DNA of 64,000 nucleotides from Macrostomum hystrix (lineage: Eukaryota > Platyhelminthes > Macrostomidae): assembly GCA_950097015.1 (NCBI GenBank), contig CATNEN010000025.1, forward strand, positions 186,001 to 250,000, in the 5' to 3' direction. Under the pieces are notes generated by a model. The model saw only the letters and a program-made list of their open reading frames with translations, searched no databases and was not told where the DNA came from. Below are positions 1 through 11,571 of the stretch, one piece after another (position 1 is the first letter of the stretch; each line of letters starts with the position of its first letter). The translations under genes were made by a program, and so were the position numbers.

Positions 1-146
1 AACCGGCGAGTTTTGAGCACTTTACGATGTAAATAACTCGAGGGCCCTAGCAACCAAAGTGCTGGGCATCAAAGTAATATAAGAATATTGTTTGCACTGG
101 ACACTGTACCAGGTGTCACACACAGACTCTAACAGATAAAAAAAAT

Positions 147-411
147 CTGACTCAATTCTGACAAAGACTGACTCACACCTGACAAAGACTGACTCACTCC
201 TGACAAAGACTGACTCAATCCTGACAAAGACTGACTCACTCCTGACAAAGACTGACTCAATCCTGACACATACTGACTCAATCCTGACACATACTGACTA
301 AATCCTGACACATACTGACTAAATCCTGACACATACTGACTCAATCCTGACACATACTGACTCAATCCTGACACATACTGACTCAATCCTGACAAAGACT
401 CACTCAATCGT
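147..411. repeat. 21 bp minisatellite
   Basis: About twelve head-to-tail copies of a 21 bp unit built from CTGACTCAATC followed by CTGACAAAGA or CTGACACATA. Copies differ at one or two sites, mostly in the AAAG/CATA half. The unit is a multiple of three, so the minus strand reads as a Ser-Gln-rich repeat, but nothing else supports a protein. Confidence 0.9.
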
Positions 412-718
412 GAGACAGTCAGTTTTACTATTTTTACAAATAGTACTGAAGCACTGAATTAGTGTCACTTTTAAAGTGGAAGGGCTTTAGTCGATAAGTA
501 TTTTACACAATGCGATTTAGGCACGCAGTTACTGTCTACCAATAGTATTGCTTTTGAAATCGATATTTTGTCAAGCATGGAGCTTAGAGTAACAAATATT
601 TTCAATTAAATTCTTATTTAAGTTCAGTAGAAATTTTTAGAAGAAAAGTTAATGATTAAGGCTGGAAGGAAGGATAGTGAAAAGAGGTTCAAAAAGCAAA
701 ACTGGAAGAAGAGTAGAC

Positions 719-1190
719 GAGGAATGGACGAGGAGCGGATTGAGAGCGGATGAAGAGCGGATGAAGAGCGGATGAAGAGCGGATGAAAAGTGTATGAAGA
801 GCCGATGAAGAGCGGATGAGGAGCGGATGAAGAGCGGATGAAAAGCGGATGAAAAGCGGATGAAGAGCGGATGAAGAGCGGATGAGGAGCGGATGAAGAG
901 CGGACGAAAAGCGGATGAAGAGCGGATGAAAAGTGTATGAAGAGCCGATGAAGAGCGGATGAAGAGCGGATGAAGAGCGGATGAAAAGCGGATGAAGAGT
1001 GTATGAAGAGCCGATGAAGAGCGGATGAAGAGCGGATGAAGAGCGGATGAAAAGCGGATGAAAAGCGGATGAAGAGCGGATGAAGAGCGGATGAGGAGCG
1101 GATGAAGAGCGGATGAGGAGCGGATGAGGAGCGGATGAAGAGTGGATGAGGAGCGGATGAAGAGTGGATGAGGAGCGGATGAAGAGTGTA
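719..1190. repeat. 11 bp minisatellite next to the innexin stop codon
   Basis: About 42 copies of an 11 bp unit, GATGAAGAGCG, with variants GATGAGGAGCG, GATGAAAAGCG and GATGAAGAGTG. Some blocks of variants recur (GTGTATGAAGAGCC appears three times), which suggests block duplication. The array ends about ten bases before the stop codon of the minus-strand innexin, so it would lie in that gene's 3' UTR. Long ORFs in all three minus frames are artefacts of the repeat. Confidence 0.92.
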
Positions 1191-1200
1191 ACATCGGTTG

Positions 1201-2391
1201 TCAAACTTGGTCGTCACTTTCCCAGTGAGGCGTAGTGGGGAGCGCCTCTGCTGCATCGCTAGCGGAATCAGAGGCGCCGGACACCGTCGCATCCGCATCC
1301 GGCTTCTCGCAGCTGCTGCTTCGACGCCAGAGCGCTTCGCAGATCTCCGCCGCCGATGTCGGGCCGGCATTGCTGTCCACTAGGGACAGAAGGAGGACGC
1401 CGTCCGGTGTGAGCTCATCGGCGAATCGGTCGGCATTTCGGGCACGGCCGCGTATTCGCAGGAGCTTCGCCACGTAGACCCGCCTACCTCGCGGCAGGAG
1501 ACGGCAGCACCAGACCGCCAGGCGGTGACTCGTCAGACAGCCGAGGCCCAGCAGCCAGAACCAGAGCAGCGCGTAGACCTTCTCGTTCAGGCGGTTGATC
1601 TGCAGCACGCATTGCACCGTGTGCCGCTGCTCGTTGCCCAGCACCCGGATGAGGATGTCGCAGTAGGAAACGCGGGGAAAATACCCCGAGGCCTCCCAGT
1701 CTCGGCCCAGGGTCAGGTTCACGGCTAGCGAGAAGCCGTAGGTGACCGTCCTAGTGCCCGCGGTCAAGTAGGCGTTGATGATGAAGAACTGCGCCACGGT
1801 GACGCTGATGTACAACAGCTTCGTGGCAAGGTAGGCTCGGCACAATTGCCAGCCGTGCGGATCCAGCAGCTTCCAGAACTCCGAGCTGGAATCCGATTTG
1901 GCTTTGGCCGCGTCCAACGCTTCCTTGAAATGTCCGGCCACTGCGGCCACATTCTGGCGTCGGGCTCGCCGACCGAGCAGATTGCGACAGTCGGCCGAGA
2001 GACGAAGCGCCCGCTGAAGCCGCAGACCGCGACTCTCCAGACAGCTGGACCAGAACAGGCTGGGCAGCTGGAACATGATAGCCTGACCCAGCAGCAGGAA
2101 GGACACCCACTGATAATACGGCAGCTCTTCAACCCTGCGCTCCGCCAGACTTTCTGGTATCGGCCGGTCGTGAGGCAGGTGATAGGTGTTCATGGCCCAG
2201 CAGGCGCTCTCCGTGTACTCTTTGTGGGCCTCTGTGAACTCCTTCGGCACCCAGCAGCTGATGGGACTGCCCAGGTACTGCCGCTTGCAGGTCACCACCA
2301 CACAGGCCAGCAGCAGCAGGAAGGTGAAGAAGTGATTCAGCCGATCGTTGGACTCGTCGTTGACCTCTTTGGTAAAAACTCCCAATCCCAT
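1201..2391 (-). CDS. innexin (gap-junction channel subunit), intronless
   Basis: Encodes 396 residues, a normal innexin length, in one uninterrupted frame with an ATG start and TGA stop. Innexins are four-pass plasma-membrane proteins that form gap junctions between invertebrate cells. Visible hallmarks are a short N-terminus with DRLNH before membrane segment 1 (about 21-35), a first extracellular loop with SCWVP and a second cysteine in CW (Cys46, Cys64), and the signature YYQWV at 92-96 opening segment 2. Segment 3 is at about 190-208, and the second loop has Cys244 and Cys261. Segment 4 (272-288) follows NEKVYALLWFW. The C-tail is Ser/Ala/Asp-rich. The usual DDDFVDR block near the N-terminus is replaced by NDESNDR. 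The second innexin of the window lies 8 kb away in divergent orientation. The family call is secure; orthology within the family is not resolved. Confidence 0.95.
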   Translation of the reverse strand: MGLGVFTKEVNDESNDRLNHFFTFLLLLACVVVTCKRQYLGSPISCWVPKEFTEAHKEYTESACWAMNTYHLPHDRPIPESLAERRVEELPYYQWVSFLLLGQAIMFQLPSLFWSSCLESRGLRLQRALRLSADCRNLLGRRARRQNVAAVAGHFKEALDAAKAKSDSSSEFWKLLDPHGWQLCRAYLATKLLYISVTVAQFFIINAYLTAGTRTVTYGFSLAVNLTLGRDWEASGYFPRVSYCDILIRVLGNEQRHTVQCVLQINRLNEKVYALLWFWLLGLGCLTSHRLAVWCCRLLPRGRRVYVAKLLRIRGRARNADRFADELTPDGVLLLSLVDSNAGPTSAAEICEALWRRSSSCEKPDADATVSGASDSASDAAEALPTTPHWESDDQV

Positions 2392-3402
2392 GGCTAGACT
2401 ATAGAGTCAGTTAAAACTTCAGCTGGGCAATTTGTCTCGATTCAGTTTAGGGTAGTTGCAGCCAACTTAGCTCCTATATACATAGCTTACCGAAGAACGT
2501 TCGCACACAAACGGTGGTCGATATTTAAGTTAGTAGAAAAAGCCAACCACTAAATGTTCTGTCAGTTCTAGCTATTGTGTTTCCGAGACTGTCAGCTGAG
2601 GAGCGGCTGGTTGGTGCAGGTGTTTTCCCTGTTCGCTGCTACCGGCAAATATTTACACACCAGCCTACTGAGTAGTAGGGTGCATAGATTATAATTGCTT
2701 CACTTTTAACTATAGCTGCACACCTCAAATGACTAGAAGTTCACTATTGATTATCGTTAGTTGCTCCTTAATTCTCAGTGTTTTGTTCTTCGTTCCTAAG
2801 TTGGCCACACAGCGTCTTCGATTTTGTTATAATTGAAGAGTTTCTGCAGCCTCCTCGCATCTACCCCCCCTCGTCTTGATCCCTCCAGTGAGGATTTTGC
2901 CCCTTTTTCTGAGAGCACAGGAATTTGTTGGTGGAAGTGTTTTCTCTATCTTCCCATTCCCAAAGAGCCTCGCCTAGCGTGCAATTAGGCACTCATTGGT
3001 GCAAACAAGAAAAATATTTTCCTGGATGTGATTTTCTGATTCTTAAATTTTCCCCACCCCAGACAGAAGGCAGTCAGAGTCATCTTTCTGTAGACCTGAG
3101 AATGAGGCTGGTCGCAGCCAATGAGCGAGAAGCTGTTTATTTTGTCGCGAGTTCCTGAACTATATTCTCAAGCTGTGAAGGCCGATTTAGGACTCAAGCC
3201 TAGTTACAGTTGAGTGGACAGTTGTCTCACTGAAGGAATCTATCTTTTATAGATAGAAGAAAATTAAGAATTGAGAAACTGACTGACTACGAAGCTGCTT
3301 CTAGCGCACAATCACCCGGAATGTCAGTGTGCGAGTAATGTATAGGACGCACAGAACACGGTGAGCACATTGTATTGAGCTGCTCGCACCTAGACTTGTT
3401 GA

Positions 3403-3760
3403 ACTGTAGATGCATAAGTCTTTAGATATGTAGCTTCCCAGGTCTATAGATATGTCGATTTTTCTATGCTTAGATCATCTGTAGATTTGTAGAGATCATA
3501 AAGTAGATCTTTAGATTTTAGATTATATGTAGATCATCTGTAGATTAGCTGTAGATCATCTGTAGATCTGTAGAGATCATTAGTTGATCTTTAGATAATA
3601 GATTAGCTGTAGATCATCAATAGATTATCTGTAGATCAGCTGTAGATGTGTAGATCTGTAGATCATCTGTAGATTCATAGATCTGTTGATTAATATATTT
3701 GTTAGTCTTTAGATCCGTAAATCTGTAGATCGATCGGTAGAAATCACCGTCTTTTTTCTA
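3403..3760. repeat. degenerate GTAGATCATCT-type repeat
   Basis: A loosely periodic stretch dominated by TAGATC, CTGTAGAT and ATCATCTGTAGAT. Spacing is irregular, so it looks like an old, decayed minisatellite rather than an exact array. Confidence 0.7.
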
Positions 3761-4068
3761 GAGGTTAGCAATGGATATCTGTAGACCTGATCGGAATGCA
3801 TTGATTTTAAGCAGCATTTAGTTTACTTCTGGGAAAAAAAGGAAAAATTTTAACATGAGTACACTTACTGTTAAAGGATTTTCGTACGGGTGATGATACA
3901 TCTTCAGTCTGTGCCCTGATCCCAAAGCCTAGTTCCATTCGACGCTGTGGGCCTCTTCAATCAGTCCTTCTCTCAGTCTCTGACTTTCGAATCAGTCCGT
4001 CGCAAGCTGCCAAGGCTTAGAAGCCTTGCCACCTCCCCCGGTTGACTTCAGAACTCTTGACAGCTCAG

Positions 4069-4116
4069 TGATCTCTCTTTCTCTCTCCCTCTCTCCCTCT
4101 CTCCCTCTCTCTCTCG
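4069..4116. repeat. CT-rich microsatellite
   Basis: Alternating CTCTCT and CCCTCTCT runs with almost no other bases. Confidence 0.85.
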
Positions 4117-4663
4117 TAGTTCCAGTCGCAGTTGCAGTCAACTCTTAAAATTCTCTAGTTACTCAGGTACGTCAAGATACTTGTATTGTGGAGTACACAG
4201 GATAAACAAGTTGTTATGGAGGCTGCGGGTATTGTCGAGTGTCGAGAGGCAAACTGAGGGGATAATATTTAAACTCAGGGGATAATTAGAGGGGATTTTA
4301 TCAATTATTACGAGAGAATTCGGCGTGGGTGACGAATCCGGGATGTGCAACCAGTCCTAATTCACTCGCTCTATCAGTCCCTGCCACCCAGACACAGCCA
4401 CCACTAATCACTGAGGTGTCAGAATTGTGCAAGTGTACTCTACTGGATGGGCTGATATTCATGGGGTAGTGGGCATATATATATATAGATTCGTCAGTTT
4501 AATTTCTTCTTGGCTGAGACTTCATCCAAGGAAGGTCGCCTGATTCGGCAGCGAAGGAAAAGTTATTCAAACTATTCCTGAATACGAGCGTATCTTCCTT
4601 AGGGCCGGTATTTTGCAGCGGTGATGTGAAGGTGAGAGTCTGACACTACCTGAGCTGTGCCAT

Positions 4664-7212
4664 TATGACTGAAACTTCGGACAGGATCTGAAACTTTCGG
4701 ACAGGATCTGAAACTTTCGGACAGGATCTGAAACTTTCGGCCAGGATCCGAAACTTTCAGGGAGGATCTGAAACTTTTGGGAGGATTGGAAACACTCGGG
4801 GAGGGTCTGAAACTTTCGGACAGGATCCGAAACTTTCAGGGAGGATCTGAAACTTTCGGGCAGGATCTGAAACTTTCGGGGAGAATCTGAAACTTTCGGG
4901 GGAGAATCTGAATTATTCAGGAGAATCTGAAACTTTCGAGGGGGATCTGAAACTTTCGGGGAGGATCTGAAACTTTCAGGGAGGATCTAAAACTTTCGGG
5001 GAGAATCTGAAACTTTCGGAGAGGATCTGAAACTTTCAGGGAGGATCTGAAACTTACGGGTTGGATCTGAAACTTTCGGGGCGGAAATTAGAAACTTTCG
5101 GGAGGATCTAAAACTTTCGGGGCGGAAATCAGAAACTTTCGGGAGAATGTGAAACTTCCGGGGAGGATTCGAAACAGTCGGGGAGGGTCTGAAACATTCG
5201 GGAAGAATCTGAAACTTCCGGGGGAGAATCTGAATTATTCGGGAGAATCTGAAACTTTCGGAGAGGATCTGAAACTTTGGGGCAGGATCTGAAACTTTCG
5301 GACAGGATCCGAAACTTTCAGGGAGGATCTGAAACTTTCGGGCAGGATCTGAAACTTTCGGGCAGGATCTGAAACTTTTGGACAGGATCCGAAACTTTCA
5401 GGGAGGATCTGAAACTTTTGGGAGGATTGGAAACAGTCGGGGAGGGTCTGAAACTTTCGGGGGGAGAATCTGAATTATTCGGGAGAATCTGAAACTTTCG
5501 GGGGGAGAATCTGAAACTTTCGGGGAGAATCTGAAACTTTCAGAGAGGATCTGAAACTTTCGGACAGGATCTGAAACTTTCGGCCAGGATCCGAAACTTT
5601 CAGGGAGGATCTGAAACTTTTGGGAGGATTGGAAACAGTCGGGGAGGGTCTGAAACTTTCGGGGAGGATCTGAAACTTTCGGGGAGAATCTGAAACTTTC
5701 GGGGGAGAATCTGAATTATTCGGGAGAATCTGAAACTTTCGGAGAGGATCTGAAACTTTCGGGAAGAATCTGAAACTTTCGGAGAGGATCTAAAACTTTC
5801 GGGGAGAATCTGAAACTTTCGGGGAGGATCTGAAACTTTTGGGGAGGATCTGAAACTGTCAGGGAGGATTTGAAACTTTCGGGGCGGAAATTAGAAACTT
5901 TCGGGAGAACCTGAAACTTTCGGGGAGAATCTGAAACTTTCGGGGAGGATCTGAAACTTTCGGGGAGAATCTGAAACATTCGGGGAGGATCTGAAACTTT
6001 CAGGGAGGATCTGAAACTTACGGGTTGGATCTGAAACTTTCGGGGCGGAAGTTAGAAACTTTCGGGAGGATCTAAAACTTTCGGGGCGGAAATCAGAAAC
6101 TTTCGGGAGAATGTGAAACTTCCGGGGAGGATTGGAAACAGTCGGGGAGGGTCTGAAACATTCGGGAAGAATCTGAAACTTTCGGGGGAGAATCTGAATT
6201 ATTCGGGAGAATCTGAAACTTTCGGAGAGGATCTGAAACTTTCGGGGAGAATCTGAAACTTTCGGGGAGGATCTGAAACTTTCGGGGAGAATCTGAAACA
6301 TTCGGGGAGGATCTGAAACTTTCAGGGAGGATCTGAAACTTACGGGTTGGATCTGAAACTTTCGGGGCGGAAGTTAGAAACTTTCGGGAGGATCTAAAAC
6401 TTTCGGGGCGGAAATCAGAAACTTTCGGGAGAATGTGAAACTTCCGGGGAGGATTGGAAACAGTCGGGGAGGGTCTGAAACATTCGGGAAGAATCTGAAA
6501 CTTTCGGGGGAGAATCTGAATTATTCGGGAGAATCTGAAACTTTCGGAGAGGATCTGAAACTTTCGGGGAGAATCTGAAACTTTCGGGGAGGATCTGAAA
6601 CTTTCGGGGAGAATCTGAAACATTCGGGGAGGATCTGAAACTTTCAGGGAGGATCTGAAACTTACGGGTTGGATCTGAAACTTTCGGGGCGGAAGTTAGA
6701 AACTTTCGGGAGGATCTAAAACTTTCGGGGCGGAAATCAGAAACTTTCGGGAGAATGTGAAACTTCCGGGGAGGATTGGAAACAGTCGGGGAGGGTCTGA
6801 AACATTCGGGAAGAATCTGAAACTTTCGGGGGAGAATCTGAATTATTCGGGAGAATCTGAAACTTTCGGAGAGGATCTGAAACTTTCGGGGAGAATCTGA
6901 AACTTTCGGAGAGGATCTAAAACTTTCGGGGAGAATCTGAAACTTTCGGGGAGGATCTGAAACTTTTGGGGAGGATCTGAAACTGTCAGGGAGGATTTGA
7001 AACTTTCGGGGCGGAAATTAGAAACTTTCGGGAGAACCTGAAACTTTCGGGGCGGAAATTAGAAACTTTCGGGAGAACCTGAAACTTACGGGGAGGATTC
7101 GAAACAGTCGGGGAGGGTCTGAAGCAATCGGGAAGAATCTGAAACTTTCGGGGATAATCTGAAACTTTCGCGGAGAATCAAAATTATTCGGGAGAATCTG
7201 AAACTTTCGGGG
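4664..7212. repeat. 2.5 kb satellite-like array of about 20 bp units with 322 bp higher-order repeat
   Basis: More than 120 copies of a 19-22 bp unit with the core ATCTGAAACTTTCGGGGAG. Recurrent variants include AATCTGAATTATTCGGGAG, GCGGAAATTAGAAACTTTCG and GTGAAACTTCCGGGG. The variants recur in a fixed order: the marker CTGAAACATTCGGGG starts at 5971, 6293 and 6615, exactly 322 bp apart each time. This shows nested higher-order amplification of about 16 units. Minus-strand ORFs of 87-176 residues inside are repeat artefacts. Confidence 0.93.
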
Positions 7213-9984
7213 GACGAGTTCCCACAGAATGAGTCAGTAAATGTATATATTATATGAGGGAAGAAGCAAATTTTGTTATATTTTGTAAAGGTGGGAGCTG
7301 CCCTGTCAGATCGGAGCAAATTCTGACTGAGCTACAGAGAAATAGAAATGAGGCAGGCCGCGCTTCAGCTTGCTCAATTGAGCAAACGCTTGAGCAGGTC
7401 TGAGACGGTGGCCAGTGAAGCGACTCAAAGTTTTCCCCTTTCCCTTTTTCCTCTTAGCTCGGTGGGCTAGTCGAGATCAGCGATTGGGAGGCACGGCTGG
7501 CTACAGTGTTATGATGTCCCAGTCCAGGCTCATCGCTGGAGTGGGGCCAAACCAGGCGGGATACCCGTAGACTGCGGGAAGACCACAAGAGGCTTCGCGT
7601 CGCGGTCCGAGCTACGAGCCCTGCTTTTTTTCAACTCAGGGCGGGGCGGCTAAAAGGGGAAGGCGCCTGAAATTGTCCCAACTGTGGTGCTGGCTTCCCC
7701 TGGGAGATTCTTGGCCTTCACTCCATCCGATTTCATTTTCCATTGCTTCCATGGCGGATGGCACTAATATTAATTGTAAGCGTCAGGTCTCTCATTTGTG
7801 CACGCATTATCGCGCCTCCCGTATTACTCTTTCAGCGAATGAGGTGTCTAATAATTAGAAAGCTGCTAACTGGTACTTTAATGTGGCAGCGGGCCGAACG
7901 TTTTCAATCTCAAATGCCACCTATCCGGCTGTGCCCTTGAAATTCTAGCGTTTGATTACCTTGCGAATTCCCTCAGTTACCCCAGCCGCCTGTCTGTCTC
8001 GCATAAAGGCACCCTGTTTGGCAGCCTTCATAGAACTATAACTGTCCTATGCGTCCTATATGAATGAAATTTGAAGCCGAAGCATACGGATTTGATGAAG
8101 CCAATTATTGTTCGCGTATGGCTTTGGATAGATAAAATGAAAGTAGAGTGCAGCAGAGAGAAATAAATGGCTTACCGCCGATTTTGACCGATGCATCAGA
8201 ATTAAGAGGAAAATTTCATACTTCCACTACTTTCAGTTTCACACTAACTTATCCACAAAAGTGTTCGAACGAAGACGAAACTTAAACAGGCATCAGAACC
8301 GACGATTTTAGTTCCTCGTTCCCAATCTTTAATAAGAGCGTACTACGCTTTGTCAATGGTAAGAGTTTTAGTCTATGGTACGACTTTTTCGCACGAGTTG
8401 CCGCACATAGACTAAAACCATAGACTATGGTTTTAGTCTATGGTACGAGTTTTGGGCTAGAGAAAACGAAGTTCTCTCCACAGTCTTATCTCTCCTGTGT
8501 TTTTTAGAATAACCTAATGTAGAACCTCCTGTCTATGGCTAAAACTGGATACGCAGTGCATCGCCCATTACGATTTTATTGTGTTAAAAGTACACAAAGA
8601 GGCAAGCTGGGATGCGTAAGGCCCAAATTGAGAATTTCCAATCAGGCCAAGCAGCGAAATATGGAGGCTGACCCCCCCCCAGAGGGCAGTTATTCAGTTT
8701 CACATGCGATATGGCCTCAGCCAGGAGAATATATAGCAGCTCCCTGGTCGAAACTTGGAGGGCCAGCAAAGGGGCAGATGCTTCTAGGAGGGGAAAGAGC
8801 CCTTCTCTTCTGGCTGCAGAGGAGTTAATTGAATGGCGTGTCCGGCCGCACAGTTACCAGACTGAGGCGATGGCGCTTAAACACCCTATTGACCCTTGTC
8901 TTGCAGCCTCTTCATCTTCAGCCTCCCTGCCCTGCAGACTCGATGCTCTCAGTTGCTCTCCAAATAGGTTTCTTATCGATCGCTCTTGCTGTTTTTGAGA
9001 AACAGGGATGCAACTCTGACCACGGATAAATTAGGATCGACATGTGATGGCCATGCAGTTTTTAGCCGAAAAAAGGAAGCCTTGCTGATTTTCTGCTTTC
9101 GATATCATTGGTATCTGTGATGGTGATCTGTGCCTAGTAAGACTTGGCCTAGTTACAAGAATTGGTTTCCATATAGCTGTCAGTAGTTTAGTCAAGTCGC
9201 ACGTTGTAAAGCATTTTTATTTAAGCTTTTTAGACTAGAAAATTAGTTTTTTAATAAAACTACTGGCGCTTAGACACGGAAATTTAAAGTGGCAGTTTAA
9301 ATCCACAATATTCAATAGGTTGGATACAAGCAGCTTTATCCCATGCAACAATCTGCCGGCAATGATAATCCAAAAACTAACTTCCTCCAGGAAAAAATGA
9401 TGCAGACCAACGCATAAATTATTAAAGCTATTTTAATCAGTCACTGGCGGTTATGACAGCATCATGCAGCGCATTGCTGCATGATGACGGCCTATAGCTA
9501 AATATAACCGTGAAATTATTAAAAAATTGCTTTATTAAATAGAATACTGAAATAGAAGCAGTAATGAGCTGTATGGGAAGCTAATAAAGTTTACGTTTTC
9601 TGTTCGCAGGAACGTGCTCTCCCAAGAATTTACAAGCCCTAAGATGTGAGAATCAGCAATAAGCTGACGAGCTGTCAGTAGGCTGGCGACCTAATTCCGT
9701 CCTGCATGTACACAAGCCACTTATTCGGAAAGCTAGTTTTTAAGGAGCTTCTGGGGTTGTTCAGCATAGAATTTAGTGCATTTGTAAACTATAACTGTTT
9801 GTTTGGGTGGAGGGAGTATAAATTGATAGTTAAAAACTTTCACTAATAAATGCACCGGTTAGATCTAACAGTAAGATTCTATAACTGCTACCTGTTTTAG
9901 ATTACTGTTTATATTAAAATTAATCGTTAGATACTTAAATACTTAATTGTTAGATGCTAACATATACATGTTGGGCACGAATTC
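7213..9984. other. intergenic DNA between the satellite and the second innexin
   Basis: No gene recognised. 7360-7660 is relatively GC-rich, with no tRNA-like boxes I could confirm. Short ORFs at 7673-7940 and 8535-9029 have no domains. The only clear structure is the palindrome at 8406-8442. The last 300 bases before the 36 bp array are AT-rich and could include part of the innexin promoter. Confidence 0.5.
8406..8442. repeat. perfect 37 bp palindrome
   Basis: Two 18 bp arms (CATAGACTAAAACCATAG and its exact reverse complement) around a single A. A further copy of the right arm's TTTTAGTCTATGGTACGA lies just upstream near 8367-8384, so a direct copy and an inverted copy of the same short sequence lie within 80 bp. 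Could be the end of a small inverted-repeat element or a strong hairpin. Confidence 0.85.
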
Positions 9985-10345
9985 ACACCTGTTAGACACG
10001 AATACTCACATGTTAGACACAAACCTGTTAGACACGAATACTCACATGTTAGACACAAACCTGTTAGACACGAATACTCACATGTTAGACACAAACCTGT
10101 TAGATACGAATACTCACATGTTAGACACAAACCTGTTAGACACGAATACTCACATGTTAGACACAAACCTGTTAGACACGAATACTCACATGTTAGACAC
10201 AAACCTGTTAGACACGAATACTCACATGTTAGACACAAACCTGTTAGACACGAATACTCACATGTTAGACACAAACCTGTTAGACACGAATACTCACATG
10301 TTAGACACAAACCTGTTAGACACGAATACTCACATGTTAGACACA
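9985..10345. repeat. 36 bp minisatellite upstream of the second innexin
   Basis: Ten near-identical 36 bp units, each with CTGTTAGACACGAATACTC followed by ACATGTTAGACACAAAC. The unit is itself two halves sharing TGTTAGACAC. Both strands are open across it because the unit is a multiple of three. The homogeneity points to recent expansion. Confidence 0.92.
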
Positions 10346-10640
10346 GACCTGTTAGATACGAATAATCAACTGTTAGAAATAAATCGAATACTGTTAGGCA
10401 CAAAGACAAACCTGTTATACATAAAGACACACCTGTTAGACACAAAGACACGCCTGTTAGACACAAATACACACCTGTTAGACACAAATACACACATGTT
10501 ATACATAAAGACACACCTGTTAGACACATAGACACCTGTTATACATAAAGAAATACCTGTTAGACATATAGAGACACCTGTTATACATAAAGACATATCT
10601 GTTATACACATAGTCGAGACACCTCTTAGACACAAAGATA
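10346..10640. repeat. degenerate continuation of the 36 bp array
   Basis: Same CTGTTAGACACA and TGTTATACATAAAGACA words at about 18-21 bp spacing with many substitutions. It looks like the old edge of the array. It ends about 75 bp before the innexin start codon. Confidence 0.8.
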
Positions 10641-10716
10641 CCCATATCAGACATTTCCAACCTTCCGCTCATTGATTTCGCACAGAAACTTCGAGCATGT
10701 GACTGGAGCCTTCCCA

Positions 10717-11124
10717 ATGGACACAGCCTTCGTCTCCGGCCTGTCCAAGTTCAAGTTAGACTCGGCACGGCTGCGCAAAGATGACGACTTCTCGGACAGA
10801 ATTTCGCACACCTTCACCACGGCGATCATCGTGGTGTTCTCGCTCATCATCTCCTGCCGGCAGTACATCGGCAAGCCCATCGCCTGCTGGGTGCCCACGG
10901 AGTTCACAAGGGCCCAGGAGGAGTACACTGAGAATGTCTGTTGGATCACTAGCACGTACTTTATCAATCCCGGCAACGTGAATTATCCCAAAGACAATGT
11001 GGAACGCTACCAGCAGAGCATCGGCTATTACCAATGGGTGCCACTGGTCCTGCTCATTCAAGCCTTCCTATTCAACCTGCCCTGCCTCATGTGGCGCCTG
11101 TTCAACTGGCAGTCAGGAATTCAG
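10717..11124 (+). CDS. innexin, exon 1
   Basis: First coding exon, 136 codons, ending in phase 0 at the donor CAG/GTGAGA (GT at 11125). The ATG at 10717 gives MDTAFVSGLSK, matching the usual short innexin N-terminus (M-D-x-x-F-x-x-L). An upstream TTG in the same frame at 10672 adds unlikely residues. Visible are DDDFSDRISH before membrane segment 1 (about 34-47), ACWVPTEF and ENVCW with loop cysteines 57 and 75, and YYQWVP at 104-109 opening segment 2. The exon ends in NWQSGIQ, where innexins enter the cytoplasmic loop. Joined to 14393-15349 it gives a 454-residue gap-junction subunit. It lies opposite in orientation to the first innexin and differs from it strongly in sequence. Confidence 0.93.
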
Positions 11125-11571
11125 GTGAGACTCAGTGATCTTTGTTATACACTTTGGGATCTAGGGTATCCAGTCTAAGGGATCTATCCTCATGTCACTA
11201 TTTGACTTTCAAAGCAATAAAATCACAGTGGAGATAAGGAGTTCTATGGGATGCCAGCGAATTCAAGTTGAGCCGCAATCTAAATTAGGCGATCAAAAAG
11301 TAGTTTCAATTGTATGATTTCAAAAATAAAAAAAAACTATGATTAAAGAAAATTACAGTTTGGAGACCAAAATTTAACTTCGATTAGAATATAAAAGCGC
11401 CTAAAATTAAGGGAACAAAGAAAAACGTATTTTAGGGATCAAAAGACCTAAAATACGCTCGTAATTAGGGAATTATTTGTATCCCTAAAATTATCCCGAA
11501 AACTGGGGATCGAATGACTCCATAATAAGGGGATCAATGGACACAACAGTCTAGGAGTAAAGGAAAAAATT

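Larger units (their letters stand above)
2392..4660. other. non-coding region upstream of the first innexin, with simple repeats
   Basis: No convincing gene. The part next to the innexin start (2392-2600) would hold its 5' UTR and promoter, but I see no clear TATA or initiator. A degenerate TAGATC-rich stretch (3403-3760) and a CT-rich microsatellite (4069-4116) are listed separately. The short ORFs at 2925-3158 and 4159-4350 have no recognisable domain and look like chance. Confidence 0.6.

Noticed and set aside
624-1370. Long minus-strand ORFs (171-248 codons) rich in HPLFIRSSSA over the 11 bp array
   Set aside because: Three overlapping frames are open at once because the repeat lacks stops; no conserved domain, and the reading continues into the real innexin antisense or out-of-frame.
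5716-6623. Minus-strand ORFs reading ILPESFRSSPKVSD repeats
   Set aside because: Translation of the satellite; the same proteins recur exactly with the 322 bp block and frames shift where unit length changes.
9947-10535. Repeat proteins of 194 (plus) and 192 (minus) codons
   Set aside because: Both strands open at the same place, explained by a 36 bp unit; no promoter or splice evidence, and it abuts the innexin start.
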